Assembly: GCF_048595755.1 (NCBI RefSeq)
Contig: NZ_CP184360.1
Span: forward strand, 62,001-126,000
DNA length: 64,000 nt
Source: Luteococcus sp048595755
GTDB lineage: Bacteria > Actinomycetota > Actinomycetes > Propionibacteriales > Propionibacteriaceae
Reading direction: 5' to 3'
The notes beneath the pieces were generated by a model that was not told the origin of the DNA, did not search any database, and saw only the letters and a program-made list of their open reading frames with translations. Positions 23,720-32,147 of the stretch are shown piece by piece. The translations under genes were made by a program, and so were the position numbers. Each line of letters begins with the position of its first letter. Positions within the stretch are counted from its first letter, which is position 1.

Positions 23720-23867
23720 CAGACCACTCCTTGTCACCACGATTCGTCACCACAGTCGGGCCGCGTCCCCGGTGGGGACGCCGTGCCGAGTGTAGTTGGC
23801 GCACGGCTGCGTTCGCACAGTGGACGCCCCAGTCCACGACAGGCCCGCCGCCTAGGCTCGAACGACC

Positions 23868-24530
23868 ATGCAGATGACCACAGCAGTACGAATGGGGATC
23901 TCGGTGTCGGTGGCCACCGGCCTGTACGGGATCTCCTTCGGGGCGCTGAGCGTCGCGGCTGGGCTGTCACTGGTGCAGACCCAGGCCCTCAGCCTGCTGA
24001 TGTTCACCGGCGGATCACAGTTCGCCTTCGTCGGGGCGATCGCCGGCGGTGGTGCCCCGGCGCTGGTCTCGGCCAGCCTGCTGGGCCTGCGCAACCTTGT
24101 CTACGGCGCGCAGATGAATGCCGTCTTCGCCCCACACGGGCTCACGCGCATGCTCCAGGCCCACGTCACCATCGACGAGTCGGTGGCCACCAGCGTGGCC
24201 CAGGACGGCCACGACGAGCAGCGACGCGGCTTCTGGACGGCAGGGCTGGGCGTCTTCGTGCTGTGGAACCTGTTCACCCTGGCGGGTGCCCTGCTGGGCG
24301 ATGCCCTGGGCGATCCCAAGGCCTGGGGCCTGGACGGGGCGGCCGTCGCCGCCTTCCTCGGACTGCTGTGGCCCCGGCTGCACAACCGCGACACCGTGGC
24401 CATCGCGGTGGCCGCCGCCTTTGTGACACTGATGTTGGTGCCGGTGCTGCCTCCCGGCCTGCCACTGCTGGTGGCGGCACTGGTCTCGGCGCTGACGAGC
24501 TGGCAGCTCGGGAAGCGGGCCGTGCGATGA
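23868..24530 (+). CDS. azlC: AzlC-family branched-chain amino-acid exporter, large subunit
   Basis: A 220-residue membrane protein with about six hydrophobic segments. The family pattern is visible: GLYGISFGALSVAAGLSL, then FTGGSQFAFVGAI, and SLLGLRNLVYG. With its small partner AzlD it forms an exporter of branched-chain (or other) amino acids; the true substrate is unknown. TAGGCT lies nine bases before the ATG and may be the -10. Its stop overlaps the azlD start by four bases (ATGA), so the two subunits are coupled. Confidence 0.92.
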   Translation: MQMTTAVRMGISVSVATGLYGISFGALSVAAGLSLVQTQALSLLMFTGGSQFAFVGAIAGGGAPALVSASLLGLRNLVYGAQMNAVFAPHGLTRMLQAHVTIDESVATSVAQDGHDEQRRGFWTAGLGVFVLWNLFTLAGALLGDALGDPKAWGLDGAAVAAFLGLLWPRLHNRDTVAIAVAAAFVTLMLVPVLPPGLPLLVAALVSALTSWQLGKRAVR

Positions 24531-24838
24531 ACCTGTGGGGATGGGTGCTGGCCGCCTGTCTGGTCGCCTATGCCACCAAGCTGGTGGGCTATCTGCTGCC
24601 GACCCGCTGGGTCGAGCAACCACGGGTGATGCAGCTGACGGCAGCCATGACCATCGGGCTGCTGGGCTCACTGGTCATGCTCAACACCGTCGCCTCCGGC
24701 CAGCAGTTGACCGCCGATGCCCGGTTGGTGGCTCTTGGGGCCGCAGCGATCGCGCTGTGGCGCCGAGCCCCCTACCTGGTGGTGGTACTGGTCGGAGCCG
24801 CCGCCGCAGCCCTGGCGCGACTGGCGGGGATGCCCTGA
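24527..24838 (+). CDS. azlD: AzlD-family exporter small subunit
   Basis: A 103-residue protein with four hydrophobic segments, typical of AzlD: LVAYATKLVGYLLPTRWVE near the N-terminus and IGLLGSLVMLNTV in the middle. It is required with AzlC for export in characterised systems. It begins at an ATG overlapping the azlC stop. It ends 22 bases before the convergent truB stop, without an evident terminator. Confidence 0.9.
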   Translation: MNLWGWVLAACLVAYATKLVGYLLPTRWVEQPRVMQLTAAMTIGLLGSLVMLNTVASGQQLTADARLVALGAAAIALWRRAPYLVVVLVGAAAAALARLAGMP

Positions 24839-24860
24839 CGGCCCTTTCCTGCGGCGGGCC

Positions 24861-25769
24861 TCACTGGGCCAGGACGGCCACGGGCCGGGCGATCTCGGCC
24901 CCGTCCTCATCGGGGCGGTAGAGCGCCAGCAGGTCTCCCTCGGGCGAGAGCACACCGGTCGGGTTGCCGGGCACGAGCAGCCCAGGCAGGCTCCGGCCGA
25001 AGGCCACGTCACGGGCCTGGTCCTCATCCAGCCGAACCACCGGGAAGCTCAGCCGTGCCGCCTCGCCCATGGGCAGCAACTCGGGGCGGTCATCGCACTC
25101 CAGGTCGACCACCGGCAGGTCGGTCAGGTTGTAACCGCCGATGCGGGTACGGCGCAGCGAGGTCAGGTGACCTCCCACGCCGAGCGCGGCACCCAGGTCT
25201 CGGGCCAGCGCCCGGATGTAGGTGCCGGAGCTGCACTCCACCTCGACGTCGACGTCCAGCACGGCATGCCCCTGGGCACCGACCGCCGGGCGCACGTCGA
25301 GCACCTCGTAGTGGCTGACGGTCACCCGGCGACTCTTCAGCTGCACCTGTTCCCCGTCACGCACCAGCTTGTAGGCGCGCTGCCCGTTGACCTTGATGGC
25401 GCTGACGGAGCTGGGGACCTGCTCGATCTCGCCTCGAAAGGCCGGCAGCTCGGCCTCCACCAGCTCCCGGGTCAGGTGCGCAGCATCCGCCCCGCCGCTG
25501 GGCTCACCCTCGGCATCGTCGGTGGTGGTCGACTCCCCCAGGCGGATCGTGGCCTCGTAGCGCTTGTCGTGCAGCGCAAGGTGGCCCAGCAGCCGGGTCG
25601 CCCGGTTCACGCCCACGATGAGCACCCCGGTGGCCATCGGGTCCAGGGTTCCGGCGTGGCCCACCTTGCGGGTACCCATCAGGCGCCGCACCCGCCCCAC
25701 CACCTGGTGGGAGGTCCAGCCCTGCGGCTTGTCGCAGACCAGCAGTCCGGATTCGGGGACGCCGTTCAC
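24861..25769 (-). CDS. truB: tRNA pseudouridine(55) synthase
   Basis: Makes pseudouridine 55 in the tRNA T-loop. The 302-residue product has the catalytic motif GHAGTLDPMATGVL (Asp43), KRYEATIRLGESTTTDDAEG, and the VPSSVSAIKVNGQRAY motif, plus CSSGTYIRALARDLG; the C-terminal PUA-like region ends at the stop. The GTG start at 25769 overlaps the rbfA stop by four bases (GTGA), typical of the infB-rbfA-truB block. Confidence 0.97.
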   Translation of the reverse strand: MNGVPESGLLVCDKPQGWTSHQVVGRVRRLMGTRKVGHAGTLDPMATGVLIVGVNRATRLLGHLALHDKRYEATIRLGESTTTDDAEGEPSGGADAAHLTRELVEAELPAFRGEIEQVPSSVSAIKVNGQRAYKLVRDGEQVQLKSRRVTVSHYEVLDVRPAVGAQGHAVLDVDVEVECSSGTYIRALARDLGAALGVGGHLTSLRRTRIGGYNLTDLPVVDLECDDRPELLPMGEAARLSFPVVRLDEDQARDVAFGRSLPGLLVPGNPTGVLSPEGDLLALYRPDEDGAEIARPVAVLAQ

Positions 25770-26194
25770 CGCTGGTCGTCGTCCTCGTCGTGCTTGTAGG
25801 GATCGGCCTCTCCCGCGAAGGTCTTGCCCTCGCGGCGCTTGGCCAGCTCCGCATCGTCGGCCTGGGCACGTGCCAACAGGTCCTCGATCGCGGCGGCCGC
25901 CTCGGGGGTGGCATCGGGGATGAAGGTGATGCTGGGGGCGAATCGCAGCCCGAGCTTCTTGCCGATCGTCGAGCGAATCAGACCCTTGGCCGATTCGAGC
26001 GCGGCCGCGCTGCCACCGGGCTCCTCCTCGCTGAAGACTGTGTAGAAGATGGTGGCCTCACGCGAGTCGCCGGTCAGGCGCACGTCGGTGATGGTCACGA
26101 AGCCCAGGCGCGGGTCCTTGACGCGACGTTCCAGCATCTCGGCGGCGATCACCTTGATCTGGTCGGCCAGCTTTGCCACACGAGGATTGGTCAT
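25766..26194 (-). CDS. rbfA: 30S ribosome-binding factor A
   Basis: A 142-residue KH-fold assembly factor for the small subunit, needed for 16S 5'-end processing and cold growth. It has the family pattern RVAKLADQIKVIAAEML, KDPRLGFVTITDVRLTGD and the YTVFSE strand, with a charged C-terminal tail. ATG at 26194, GAAGGAG upstream. It follows infB by 171 bases instead of overlapping it, and that gap has two hairpins. Confidence 0.97.
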   Translation of the reverse strand: MTNPRVAKLADQIKVIAAEMLERRVKDPRLGFVTITDVRLTGDSREATIFYTVFSEEEPGGSAAALESAKGLIRSTIGKKLGLRFAPSITFIPDATPEAAAAIEDLLARAQADDAELAKRREGKTFAGEADPYKHDEDDDQR

Positions 26195-26232
26195 GATGGC
26201 TCCTTCGGTTCATTGGCTTGGTGGACAGCACC

Positions 26233-26265
26233 GTGGGCGGCACCCCTGTTGGGGATGCCGCCCAC
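26233..26265. terminator. Hairpin in the infB-rbfA gap
   Basis: A 10-bp outer stem (GTGGGCGGCA/TGCCGCCCAC) continues as CCCC/GGGG with a bulged A. It is near symmetric and about 40 bases upstream of rbfA. Confidence 0.5.
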
Positions 26266-26339
26266 AGTACTTCGTTCTTCCTGACACGAGCGCAGCTCCG
26301 AGCCTGCGAGGAGCGGTGCGCGCGAGTGCCGCGGGGGTC

Positions 26340-26359
26340 CAAGGGGGTCGCCCCCCTTG
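26340..26359 (-). terminator. Hairpin after infB
   Basis: CAAGGGGG/CCCCCTTG 8-bp stem with a 4-base loop, nine bases after the infB stop. It may attenuate transcription into rbfA. Confidence 0.5.
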
Positions 26360-26367
26360 CTTGTCAA

Positions 26368-29358
26368 TCAGTCGCGCGGCTTCTCGACCATCTCGTAGGT
26401 CTCGATGTGGTCGCCGATCTGGATGTCGTTGAAGTTCGCAAGCGTCAGACCACACTCGAAGCCCTCGCGGACCTCGGTGGCGTCATCCTTCTCACGACGC
26501 AGCGAGGCGATGGTGGTCTCGCGGACCACGACACCGTCGCGCACCAGACGGGCCTTGGCATTGCGCTTGATGTGGCCATCGAGCACCATGCAGCCGGCGA
26601 TGTTGCCGAACTTGGAGCTGCGGAAGATCTCGCGGATCTCCGCGGTACCCATCGCCTTCTCCTCGTAGATCGGCTTGAGCATGCCCTTGAGCGCAGCCTC
26701 GATCTCGTCGATCGCGTCGTAGATGACCGAGTAGTAACGCACGTCGACGTTCTCGTTGTCGGCCATCTTGGCGGCATGCGGCGTGGGGCGCACGTTGAAG
26801 CCGATGATGACGGCCTTCGAGGCAGCGGCCAGCGAGACATTGGTCTCGGTGATGGCGCCGACACCACGGTCGATGACGCGCAGGTCCACTTCCTCGCCGA
26901 CGTCGATCTTCGACAGGGCATCCTCCAGGGCCTCGACCGAACCAGCGCCGTCGCCCTTGAGGATGAGTAGCAGCTCCTGCGTCTCGCCCTTCTCCAACTG
27001 CTCGAAGAGCTGGTCGAGGGTCTTGCGACGCGAGCTGCGGGCCTGCGCGGCGGCACGCATGCGAGCCTCACGCTTGTCGGCGATCTGGCGGGCCTTGCGG
27101 TCGTCGTCGACGACCAGGAAGTTGTCACCAGCACCGGGAACCGACGTCAAGCCGAGCACCTGCACCGGCATCGACGGCGGGGCCTCGTCGACATTCTCGC
27201 CCTTGTCGTTGATCATTGCGCGCACTCGACCATGGGCCGAACCGGCCACGATCGAATCGCCCTTCTTCAGGGTGCCTCGCTGGATCAGGACGGTGGCCAC
27301 GGGGCCACGACCCTGGTCCAGGTGGGCCTCGATCGCCACGCCCTGGGCGGGCATGTCCGGGTTGGCACGCAGGTCCAGCTCGGCGTCGGCGGTCAGCACG
27401 ATCGCCTCGAGCAGGTCGTCCAGACCGGTCCGGGCCATGGCAGAGACGTCGACGAACATGGTGTCGCCGCCGTACTCCTCCGGCACCAGGCCGTACTCGG
27501 TCAGCTGACCGCGCACCTTGGTCGGGTCGGAATCGGGCTTGTCCACCTTGTTGACCGCCACCACGATCGGCAGCTCGGCCGCCTTGGCATGGTTGAGGGC
27601 CTCGATGGTCTGCGGCATGACGCCGTCATCGGCGGCCACGACGAGCACAGCGATGTCGGTGGCCTTGGCACCGCGAGCACGCATGGCCGTGAAGGCCTCG
27701 TGACCCGGGGTGTCGATGAAGGTGATGGCACGATCCTCGCCGTCCACCTCGGTCTGCACCTGGTAGGCGCCGATGGCCTGGGTGATGCCGCCGGCCTCGC
27801 CGCCCTGCACATTGGCATGGCGCAGCGCGTCCAACAGCTTGGTCTTGCCGTGGTCGACGTGACCCATGACCGTGACGGCCGGCGGACGGGGAGCCAGGTC
27901 CTCGTCGTCGCCCAGGTCCTCGCCGAACTCGAGGTCGAAGCTCTCCAGGAGCTCGCGATCCTCGTCCTCGGGCGAGACGACCTCGATCTTGTAGTTCAGC
28001 TCGGCACCGAGCACCTCGAGGGTGTCGTCGGCCACCGACTGCGTGGCGGTGACCATCTCGCCCAGGTTGAACAGCACCTGCACGAGCTGCGCCGGCTCGA
28101 CCCTGATCTTCTCGGCCAGGTCGGTCAGCGACGCGCCACGGCGCAGACGCACGGTCTGGCCGTCACCCTGACGGATGCGCACGCCACCAATCGACGGCGC
28201 CTCCATCTCATTGAACTCTTGCCTGCGCTGCTTCTTGCTCTTGCGACGTCCGCGGCCGGCCTGACCACCGCGGCCGAAGGCACCCTGGGTGCCGGAACCG
28301 CCGCGGCCACCACGACCGCCGCGGCCGCCACCCATGGGCGGACCACCGGGGCCACCGCCCATTCCGGGACGGCCACCGCCACCGGGGCGGCCACGGCCGG
28401 GGCCACCACCGGAACGTCCGCCACGGGCGGGCGCGCCGACGGCGGCATTCTGCTGCTTGGGCATCATCGCCGGGTTGGGACGCGGCATGCCGGGCACGCC
28501 GCTGGAGCCACCGGGGCGAGGCATGCGGTTGTCGCCACCGGCCGGGGCACCCGGACGGGGCGCACCGGGACGGCCGCCACCCTGACCGGGACGCGGGCCG
28601 CCCTGGCCGTCAGGACGAGGACGGCGAGCGCCCATGCCCTGCGACGAGGCGAAGGGATTGTTGCCGGGACGCGGCGCGCCGCCCGGACGGGGCGCATTGG
28701 AACGCCGCGGGCCGGGGGTGGGCGCGTTGCCGCTGGGCAGACCGCCGGTGCCACCGGGGCGCGGGGCTGCCGGACGCGGGCCGGGGCGCTGGCCACCGGG
28801 ACGGGGTCCCGGGGTCGCACCGGGGCGAGCCGTCGGCTGGCCGGCCTGTCCTGCCGGGGCCTGCGGGGCCGCCGGGGGCTGCGGAGCTGCGGGACGCGCC
28901 TGACCGGGCTTGGGGGCGCCGGGGCGCGCGTGGGCCGGAGTCGGCGCACCGGGAGTCGGGGCACCGGGGGTCGATGCGCCCGGGGTCGGGGCGCTCGGCT
29001 GCGCGGCCGCGCCGGGCTTGGCTGCGGGGCGCTGTGCCGGGCCGGGACGGCCGGCCGAAGGGGCCTGCGGTGCGGCGCCGGGGCGCGGACCGGCCGCACC
29101 CGGACGGGGTGCCTGGCCGGGCTTCGGGGCGCCGGGGCGCGGGCCGGGGGCGGCCTTGGCAGCGCCACCGGGCGCAGCGGCGCCCGACTTGCCGCCGGCC
29201 TCCTTGTCGAGGGTGTCGCGCAGACGGCGCACGACGGGTGCCTCGATCGTCGACGACGCGGACCGGACGAACTCGCCCATGTCCTTCAGCGTCTTGAGAA
29301 CATCCTTGCTTTCGAGTCCAAGCTCTTTAGCGAGCTCGTAGACACGGACCTTTGCCAC
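26368..29358 (-). CDS. infB: Translation initiation factor IF-2
   Basis: A 996-residue GTPase that brings initiator tRNA to the ribosome. Residues 1-50 are an IF2-N helical domain; about 55-385 are an extreme low-complexity Pro/Gly/Arg/Ala linker with PGAPTPG-like tandem segments and many RPGG repeats; a second IF2-N domain follows at about 395-460. The G domain is complete: GHVDHGKT (G1), DTPGHE (G3), NKVDKP (G4). Domains II-IV follow to the end. The start is the GTG at 29358 with GGAGGAG at 6-12 bases. A leader of about 185 bases contains three overlapping mini-ORFs (29404-29449). Confidence 0.98.
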   Translation of the reverse strand: MAKVRVYELAKELGLESKDVLKTLKDMGEFVRSASSTIEAPVVRRLRDTLDKEAGGKSGAAAPGGAAKAAPGPRPGAPKPGQAPRPGAAGPRPGAAPQAPSAGRPGPAQRPAAKPGAAAQPSAPTPGASTPGAPTPGAPTPAHARPGAPKPGQARPAAPQPPAAPQAPAGQAGQPTARPGATPGPRPGGQRPGPRPAAPRPGGTGGLPSGNAPTPGPRRSNAPRPGGAPRPGNNPFASSQGMGARRPRPDGQGGPRPGQGGGRPGAPRPGAPAGGDNRMPRPGGSSGVPGMPRPNPAMMPKQQNAAVGAPARGGRSGGGPGRGRPGGGGRPGMGGGPGGPPMGGGRGGRGGRGGSGTQGAFGRGGQAGRGRRKSKKQRRQEFNEMEAPSIGGVRIRQGDGQTVRLRRGASLTDLAEKIRVEPAQLVQVLFNLGEMVTATQSVADDTLEVLGAELNYKIEVVSPEDEDRELLESFDLEFGEDLGDDEDLAPRPPAVTVMGHVDHGKTKLLDALRHANVQGGEAGGITQAIGAYQVQTEVDGEDRAITFIDTPGHEAFTAMRARGAKATDIAVLVVAADDGVMPQTIEALNHAKAAELPIVVAVNKVDKPDSDPTKVRGQLTEYGLVPEEYGGDTMFVDVSAMARTGLDDLLEAIVLTADAELDLRANPDMPAQGVAIEAHLDQGRGPVATVLIQRGTLKKGDSIVAGSAHGRVRAMINDKGENVDEAPPSMPVQVLGLTSVPGAGDNFLVVDDDRKARQIADKREARMRAAAQARSSRRKTLDQLFEQLEKGETQELLLILKGDGAGSVEALEDALSKIDVGEEVDLRVIDRGVGAITETNVSLAAASKAVIIGFNVRPTPHAAKMADNENVDVRYYSVIYDAIDEIEAALKGMLKPIYEEKAMGTAEIREIFRSSKFGNIAGCMVLDGHIKRNAKARLVRDGVVVRETTIASLRREKDDATEVREGFECGLTLANFNDIQIGDHIETYEMVEKPRD

Positions 29359-29403
29359 TACTCTCCTCCAGGTCCGGGCCTCTACTCGCGGCTACCGGAC
29401 CAG

Positions 29404-29449
29404 TTAGTTGATGTTGGTGCTCATTGGTGGTTACTCATCGAGTGGTCAT
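29404..29449 (-). other. Three chained mini-ORFs in the infB leader
   Basis: On the minus strand ATG at 29449 gives MTTR; its stop overlaps the ATG at 29438 (MSNHQ), whose stop overlaps the ATG at 29424 (MSTNIN). Each junction is the four-base ATGA overlap used for translational coupling. The last mini-ORF ends 46 bases before the infB GTG. No strong ribosome-binding site precedes the first. Confidence 0.4.
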
Positions 29450-29541
29450 GAGCGTTCTGCCCACTTTCTGGTTCGCGCCCCGAGTCCAGGGCGCTCTTTT
29501 GGTAGATCCTTCCCGGGGTTCCGGGAGGACGCGCAATCTTC

Positions 29542-29547
29542 ATCCTA
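29542..29547 (-). promoter_or_regulatory. Candidate -10 (TAGGAT) for infB
   Basis: TAGGAT on the minus strand, about 185 bases upstream of infB and 30 downstream of the ylxR stop; TTGGCC lies 19 bases further upstream. It would give infB a promoter separate from rimP-nusA-ylxR. Confidence 0.35.
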
Positions 29548-29576
29548 CCGCTTCAGGCCGTCTTGGGGCCAACCAG

Positions 29577-29831
29577 CTACTGCGCGGTCAGGTCATCGGG
29601 AAGCTTGACCGGCCTGCGAAAGGCCCGCTGGAAAGCGCCCCGGCGACGGGCCTGCTCCCGGCACTGCGGGTCGTCGTGCAGCCACGCACCCCGGCCCGCG
29701 AGCCGACGCCGCGGGTCCGCCTGCACCCATCCGTCGACCACCACGAAACGCTGCAGATTGTGCTGGTCGTCCTCGCGTCGGCAACCCACACAAGTGCGAC
29801 GCGGAGCAGCTCGTCGGGGCTTGGGGATCAT
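29577..29831 (-). CDS. ylxR: YlxR family RNA-binding protein
   Basis: An 84-residue DUF448 protein (YlxR, in Bacillus linked to RNase P regulation and also called RnpM). The family GRGAW motif is present, along with RRTCVGCRR near the N-terminus and DPRRRLAGRGAW in the middle. The ATG at 29831 has AGGAAG upstream; a longer reading (to 29918) runs into the nusA end and is not the family. It sits between nusA and infB, its usual place. Confidence 0.93.
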   Translation of the reverse strand: MIPKPRRAAPRRTCVGCRREDDQHNLQRFVVVDGWVQADPRRRLAGRGAWLHDDPQCREQARRRGAFQRAFRRPVKLPDDLTAQ

Positions 29832-29901
29832 TGCGTACTTCCTAACGTCGGCAGACGGAGCCGGCCCCGAAGGATCCGGCCCCGCCAGCAACACGGTCAG
29901 C

Positions 29902-30876
29902 TCACTCGGGGGCGGCATCCGAACGGATGTCGATGCGCCACCCGGTCAGCCGAGCGGCCAGTCGGGCGTTCTGGCCCTCGCGGCCGATCGCCAGGCTGAG
30001 CTGGTAGTCGGGCACCACCACGCGGGCCGCCCGAGCGGCCTGGTCGACGACGGTCACCTGGCTCACCTTGGCGGGACTGAGGGCCTGCGCGATGAACTCG
30101 GCCGGATCCTCCGACCAGTCGATGATGTCGATCTTCTCCTCGTTCAGCTCACGCATCACCGAACGCACGCGCTGCCCCATCGGGCCGATGCAGGCTCCCT
30201 TGGCGGAAACGTCGGAATTGTGGCTGACGATGGCGATCTTGGTGCGATGGCCGGCCTCGCGGGCGATCTCCTTGATCTCCACCACGCCCTGCTCGATCTC
30301 CGGAACCTCGAGGGCGAACAGCGCCTTGACCAGGCCGGGGTGGGTGCGCGAGACGACCACCTGCGGGCCGCGCACCTCCTTGCGGACGCTCACCACGAAC
30401 ACGCGCAGACGCTTGCCGTGGGTGTACTCCTCACCGGGGGCCTGCTCGGCCAGCGGCATGATGGCCTCCATCTTGTTGCCGATGTCGAGCCGGATGGTGC
30501 GCGAGTCGCGGTCCTGCTGCACGGTGCCCAGGATGATGTCGCCCTCGCGGGCCAGGAAGTGGCCGTACTTGCGCTCGTCCTCGGCCTCGCGCAAACGCTG
30601 GAAGATGACCTGTCGCGCGGTGGCCGCGGCGACGCGTCCGAAGTCGGCGGGGGTGTCGTCGAACCAGCCGATGACATTGCCCTCCTCGTCCTTCTCGGGC
30701 ACCATCACGGCGAAGCGGCCGCTGCGGCGGTCCAGCTCCACCTTCGCACCCTTGCTGGGGTGCTCGGTCTTGTCATAGGCGTTGAGCATCGCGTCCTCGA
30801 GCGCCTGGACCAGGTAGTCCAGCGGGATCTCCTTCTCGCGCTCGATCGCCCGCAGGGCTGCCATGTCGATGTCCAT
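29902..30876 (-). CDS. nusA: Transcription elongation/termination factor NusA
   Basis: A 324-residue NusA of the actinobacterial length, with no C-terminal acidic repeats. N-terminal RNAP-binding domain 1-105 (LREAEDERKYGHF is the end), S1 domain 106-185 (REGDIILGTVQQ), and two KH domains (VSAKGACIGPMGQRVRSVM, and SLAIGREGQNARLAARLTGW). Its ATG overlaps the rimP stop by one base (TGATG), so the two are coupled. It modulates pausing and anti-termination at rRNA operons. Confidence 0.97.
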   Translation of the reverse strand: MDIDMAALRAIEREKEIPLDYLVQALEDAMLNAYDKTEHPSKGAKVELDRRSGRFAVMVPEKDEEGNVIGWFDDTPADFGRVAAATARQVIFQRLREAEDERKYGHFLAREGDIILGTVQQDRDSRTIRLDIGNKMEAIMPLAEQAPGEEYTHGKRLRVFVVSVRKEVRGPQVVVSRTHPGLVKALFALEVPEIEQGVVEIKEIAREAGHRTKIAIVSHNSDVSAKGACIGPMGQRVRSVMRELNEEKIDIIDWSEDPAEFIAQALSPAKVSQVTVVDQAARAARVVVPDYQLSLAIGREGQNARLAARLTGWRIDIRSDAAPE

Positions 30877-31439
30877 CAGTTCTCCTCATTGCCCTGGCCC
30901 GACGCCTCGTCGGACTCGTCGCCGATCTCGTCGAGTTCGGGGGTGTACTTGCGATTCATCTCCACCTGGATGGTGGCCTTGGTGATCTCGTCGAGCTCCA
31001 GCACGTGCACCGGATCGACGTCCTTGGGCAGCTTCTTGCCGGCCTCGGGTTCGACGGTGATCGTCACGGTGGTGTCGGTGGTCTCGGTGATGCGGCCGCG
31101 CAGCTGACTGCCGTCCACCAGGACGGCCAGCACCAGCCGGCCGGTGTTGCGGCGGAAGTGCTTGGCTTCGGTCAGCGGCTTGCCGACTCCGCGCGAGCTC
31201 ACCTCCAGGGTGAAGGGGGCATCACCGATCTCGGGCGATTCGTCGAGGGCATCCGAGATGTCGCGCGTGGCCGCGGCAATGTCGTCCAGCAGCGGGCCGC
31301 GGCCCTTGGGGCCGTCACCATCCACGGTGATCCGCAGCACCTTGCGCTTGCCCGCCGGGATGATGTCCAGTTTGTCCAGTTCGAGGCCATGTGTCTCCAG
31401 GACCGGAAGGATGATGGGCTCAACGACGCGCTGCTGCAT
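30876..31439 (-). CDS. rimP: Ribosome maturation factor RimP
   Basis: A 187-residue 30S assembly factor, first gene of the rimP-nusA-ylxR-infB block. Recognised by VVEPIILPVLETHGLELDKLD, DISDALDESPEIGDAPFTLEVSSRGVGKPL (the conserved VSSPG-like segment), and HFRRNTGRLVLAVLVDG. An acidic C-terminal tail follows. ATG at 31439 with AAAGGGGG at nine bases. The leader has a tandem CAGTTGTGATC repeat (31456-31479). Confidence 0.95.
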   Translation of the reverse strand: MQQRVVEPIILPVLETHGLELDKLDIIPAGKRKVLRITVDGDGPKGRGPLLDDIAAATRDISDALDESPEIGDAPFTLEVSSRGVGKPLTEAKHFRRNTGRLVLAVLVDGSQLRGRITETTDTTVTITVEPEAGKKLPKDVDPVHVLELDEITKATIQVEMNRKYTPELDEIGDESDEASGQGNEEN

Positions 31440-31455
31440 GATCGTTGCCCCCTTT

Positions 31456-31479
31456 CAGTTGTGATCCAGTTGTGTGATC
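31456..31479 (-). promoter_or_regulatory. Tandem repeat in the rimP leader
   Basis: CAGTTGTGATC directly followed by CAGTTGTGTGATC (plus strand), about 17-40 bases upstream of rimP. It may be a regulator or RNA-binding site, or a chance duplication. A TAGGCT hexamer on the minus strand (31525-31520) could be the -10. Confidence 0.3.
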
Positions 31480-31522
31480 AATTGTCCACCCGGAGCCGGG
31501 GGGCTGCGGGATCCGGACAAGC

Positions 31523-32134
31523 CTACCCAACTGCGGCGCTCGGGGTCTCCAATCCTCGGGCCAGCATGCCGATCACCCGATCAAGACGCTCACGCAGTGC
31601 CACCGGGTCAGGCTCCCGCTCGGGTGGCGCGGGGGCGGCCAGCCACCCGGAGACGACGGCGAACAGCGCCCCGACGGCGAGCTGGACGGACACGGCCCAT
31701 TCCTCGTCGCGGTCCGCGGCGACGGCGACGGCGCGCTCGGCGACGCGTTGCCACATGGCCCATTGCGCGTCGCGCACATATGGCCCCAAGGCCTCATCCC
31801 GTTGCGCCATCCGGCTCAGGCGCAGCAGGCTTTCGACGATCCCGGCGTCCAGGTTGTGTGCCATCAGGTGACGGACCAGGTCCAGGGCCGAGCCGTCGCC
31901 CGCGGGTTCCCACTGCGTCAGGGCGACGTCCACCTGCACGCCGAGCCACGCGGCGACGGCTTCTTCCTTGCAACCGAAGTAGTTGAAGAAGGTCCGGCGC
32001 GAGACACCGGCCCGGGCCGCGATCTCGTGGATCGTGACGGCCGTCAGCCCCTGCTGCGCCACCGCCGCGAAGGCGACTCGTGCCAGTTCCCGTTGCGTGG
32101 CAGCCCGCTTGGCTGCCCGAAGTCCTTCCACCAC
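31523..32134 (-). CDS. TetR-family transcriptional regulator
   Basis: A 203-residue repressor. The N-terminal helix-turn-helix is clear (TIHEIAARAGVSRRTFFNYFGCKEEAV, about 34-60); the C-terminal ligand domain is unremarkable. The start is the GTG at 32134. It directly follows the MMPL efflux gene by 13 bases on the same strand, so the two are one operon; the usual logic is that the TetR protein represses the operon, including itself, until a substrate of the pump binds. The likely operator is upstream of the MMPL gene (34859-34911). Confidence 0.9.
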   Translation of the reverse strand: MVEGLRAAKRAATQRELARVAFAAVAQQGLTAVTIHEIAARAGVSRRTFFNYFGCKEEAVAAWLGVQVDVALTQWEPAGDGSALDLVRHLMAHNLDAGIVESLLRLSRMAQRDEALGPYVRDAQWAMWQRVAERAVAVAADRDEEWAVSVQLAVGALFAVVSGWLAAPAPPEREPDPVALRERLDRVIGMLARGLETPSAAVG

Positions 32135-32147
32135 GCCTGCCAGCCTG

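Noticed and set aside
28200..29170. Repeat array in infB coding region as a CRISPR or minisatellite
   Set aside because: It encodes the low-complexity Pro/Gly/Arg linker normal for actinobacterial IF2; no uniform spacers or repeats.
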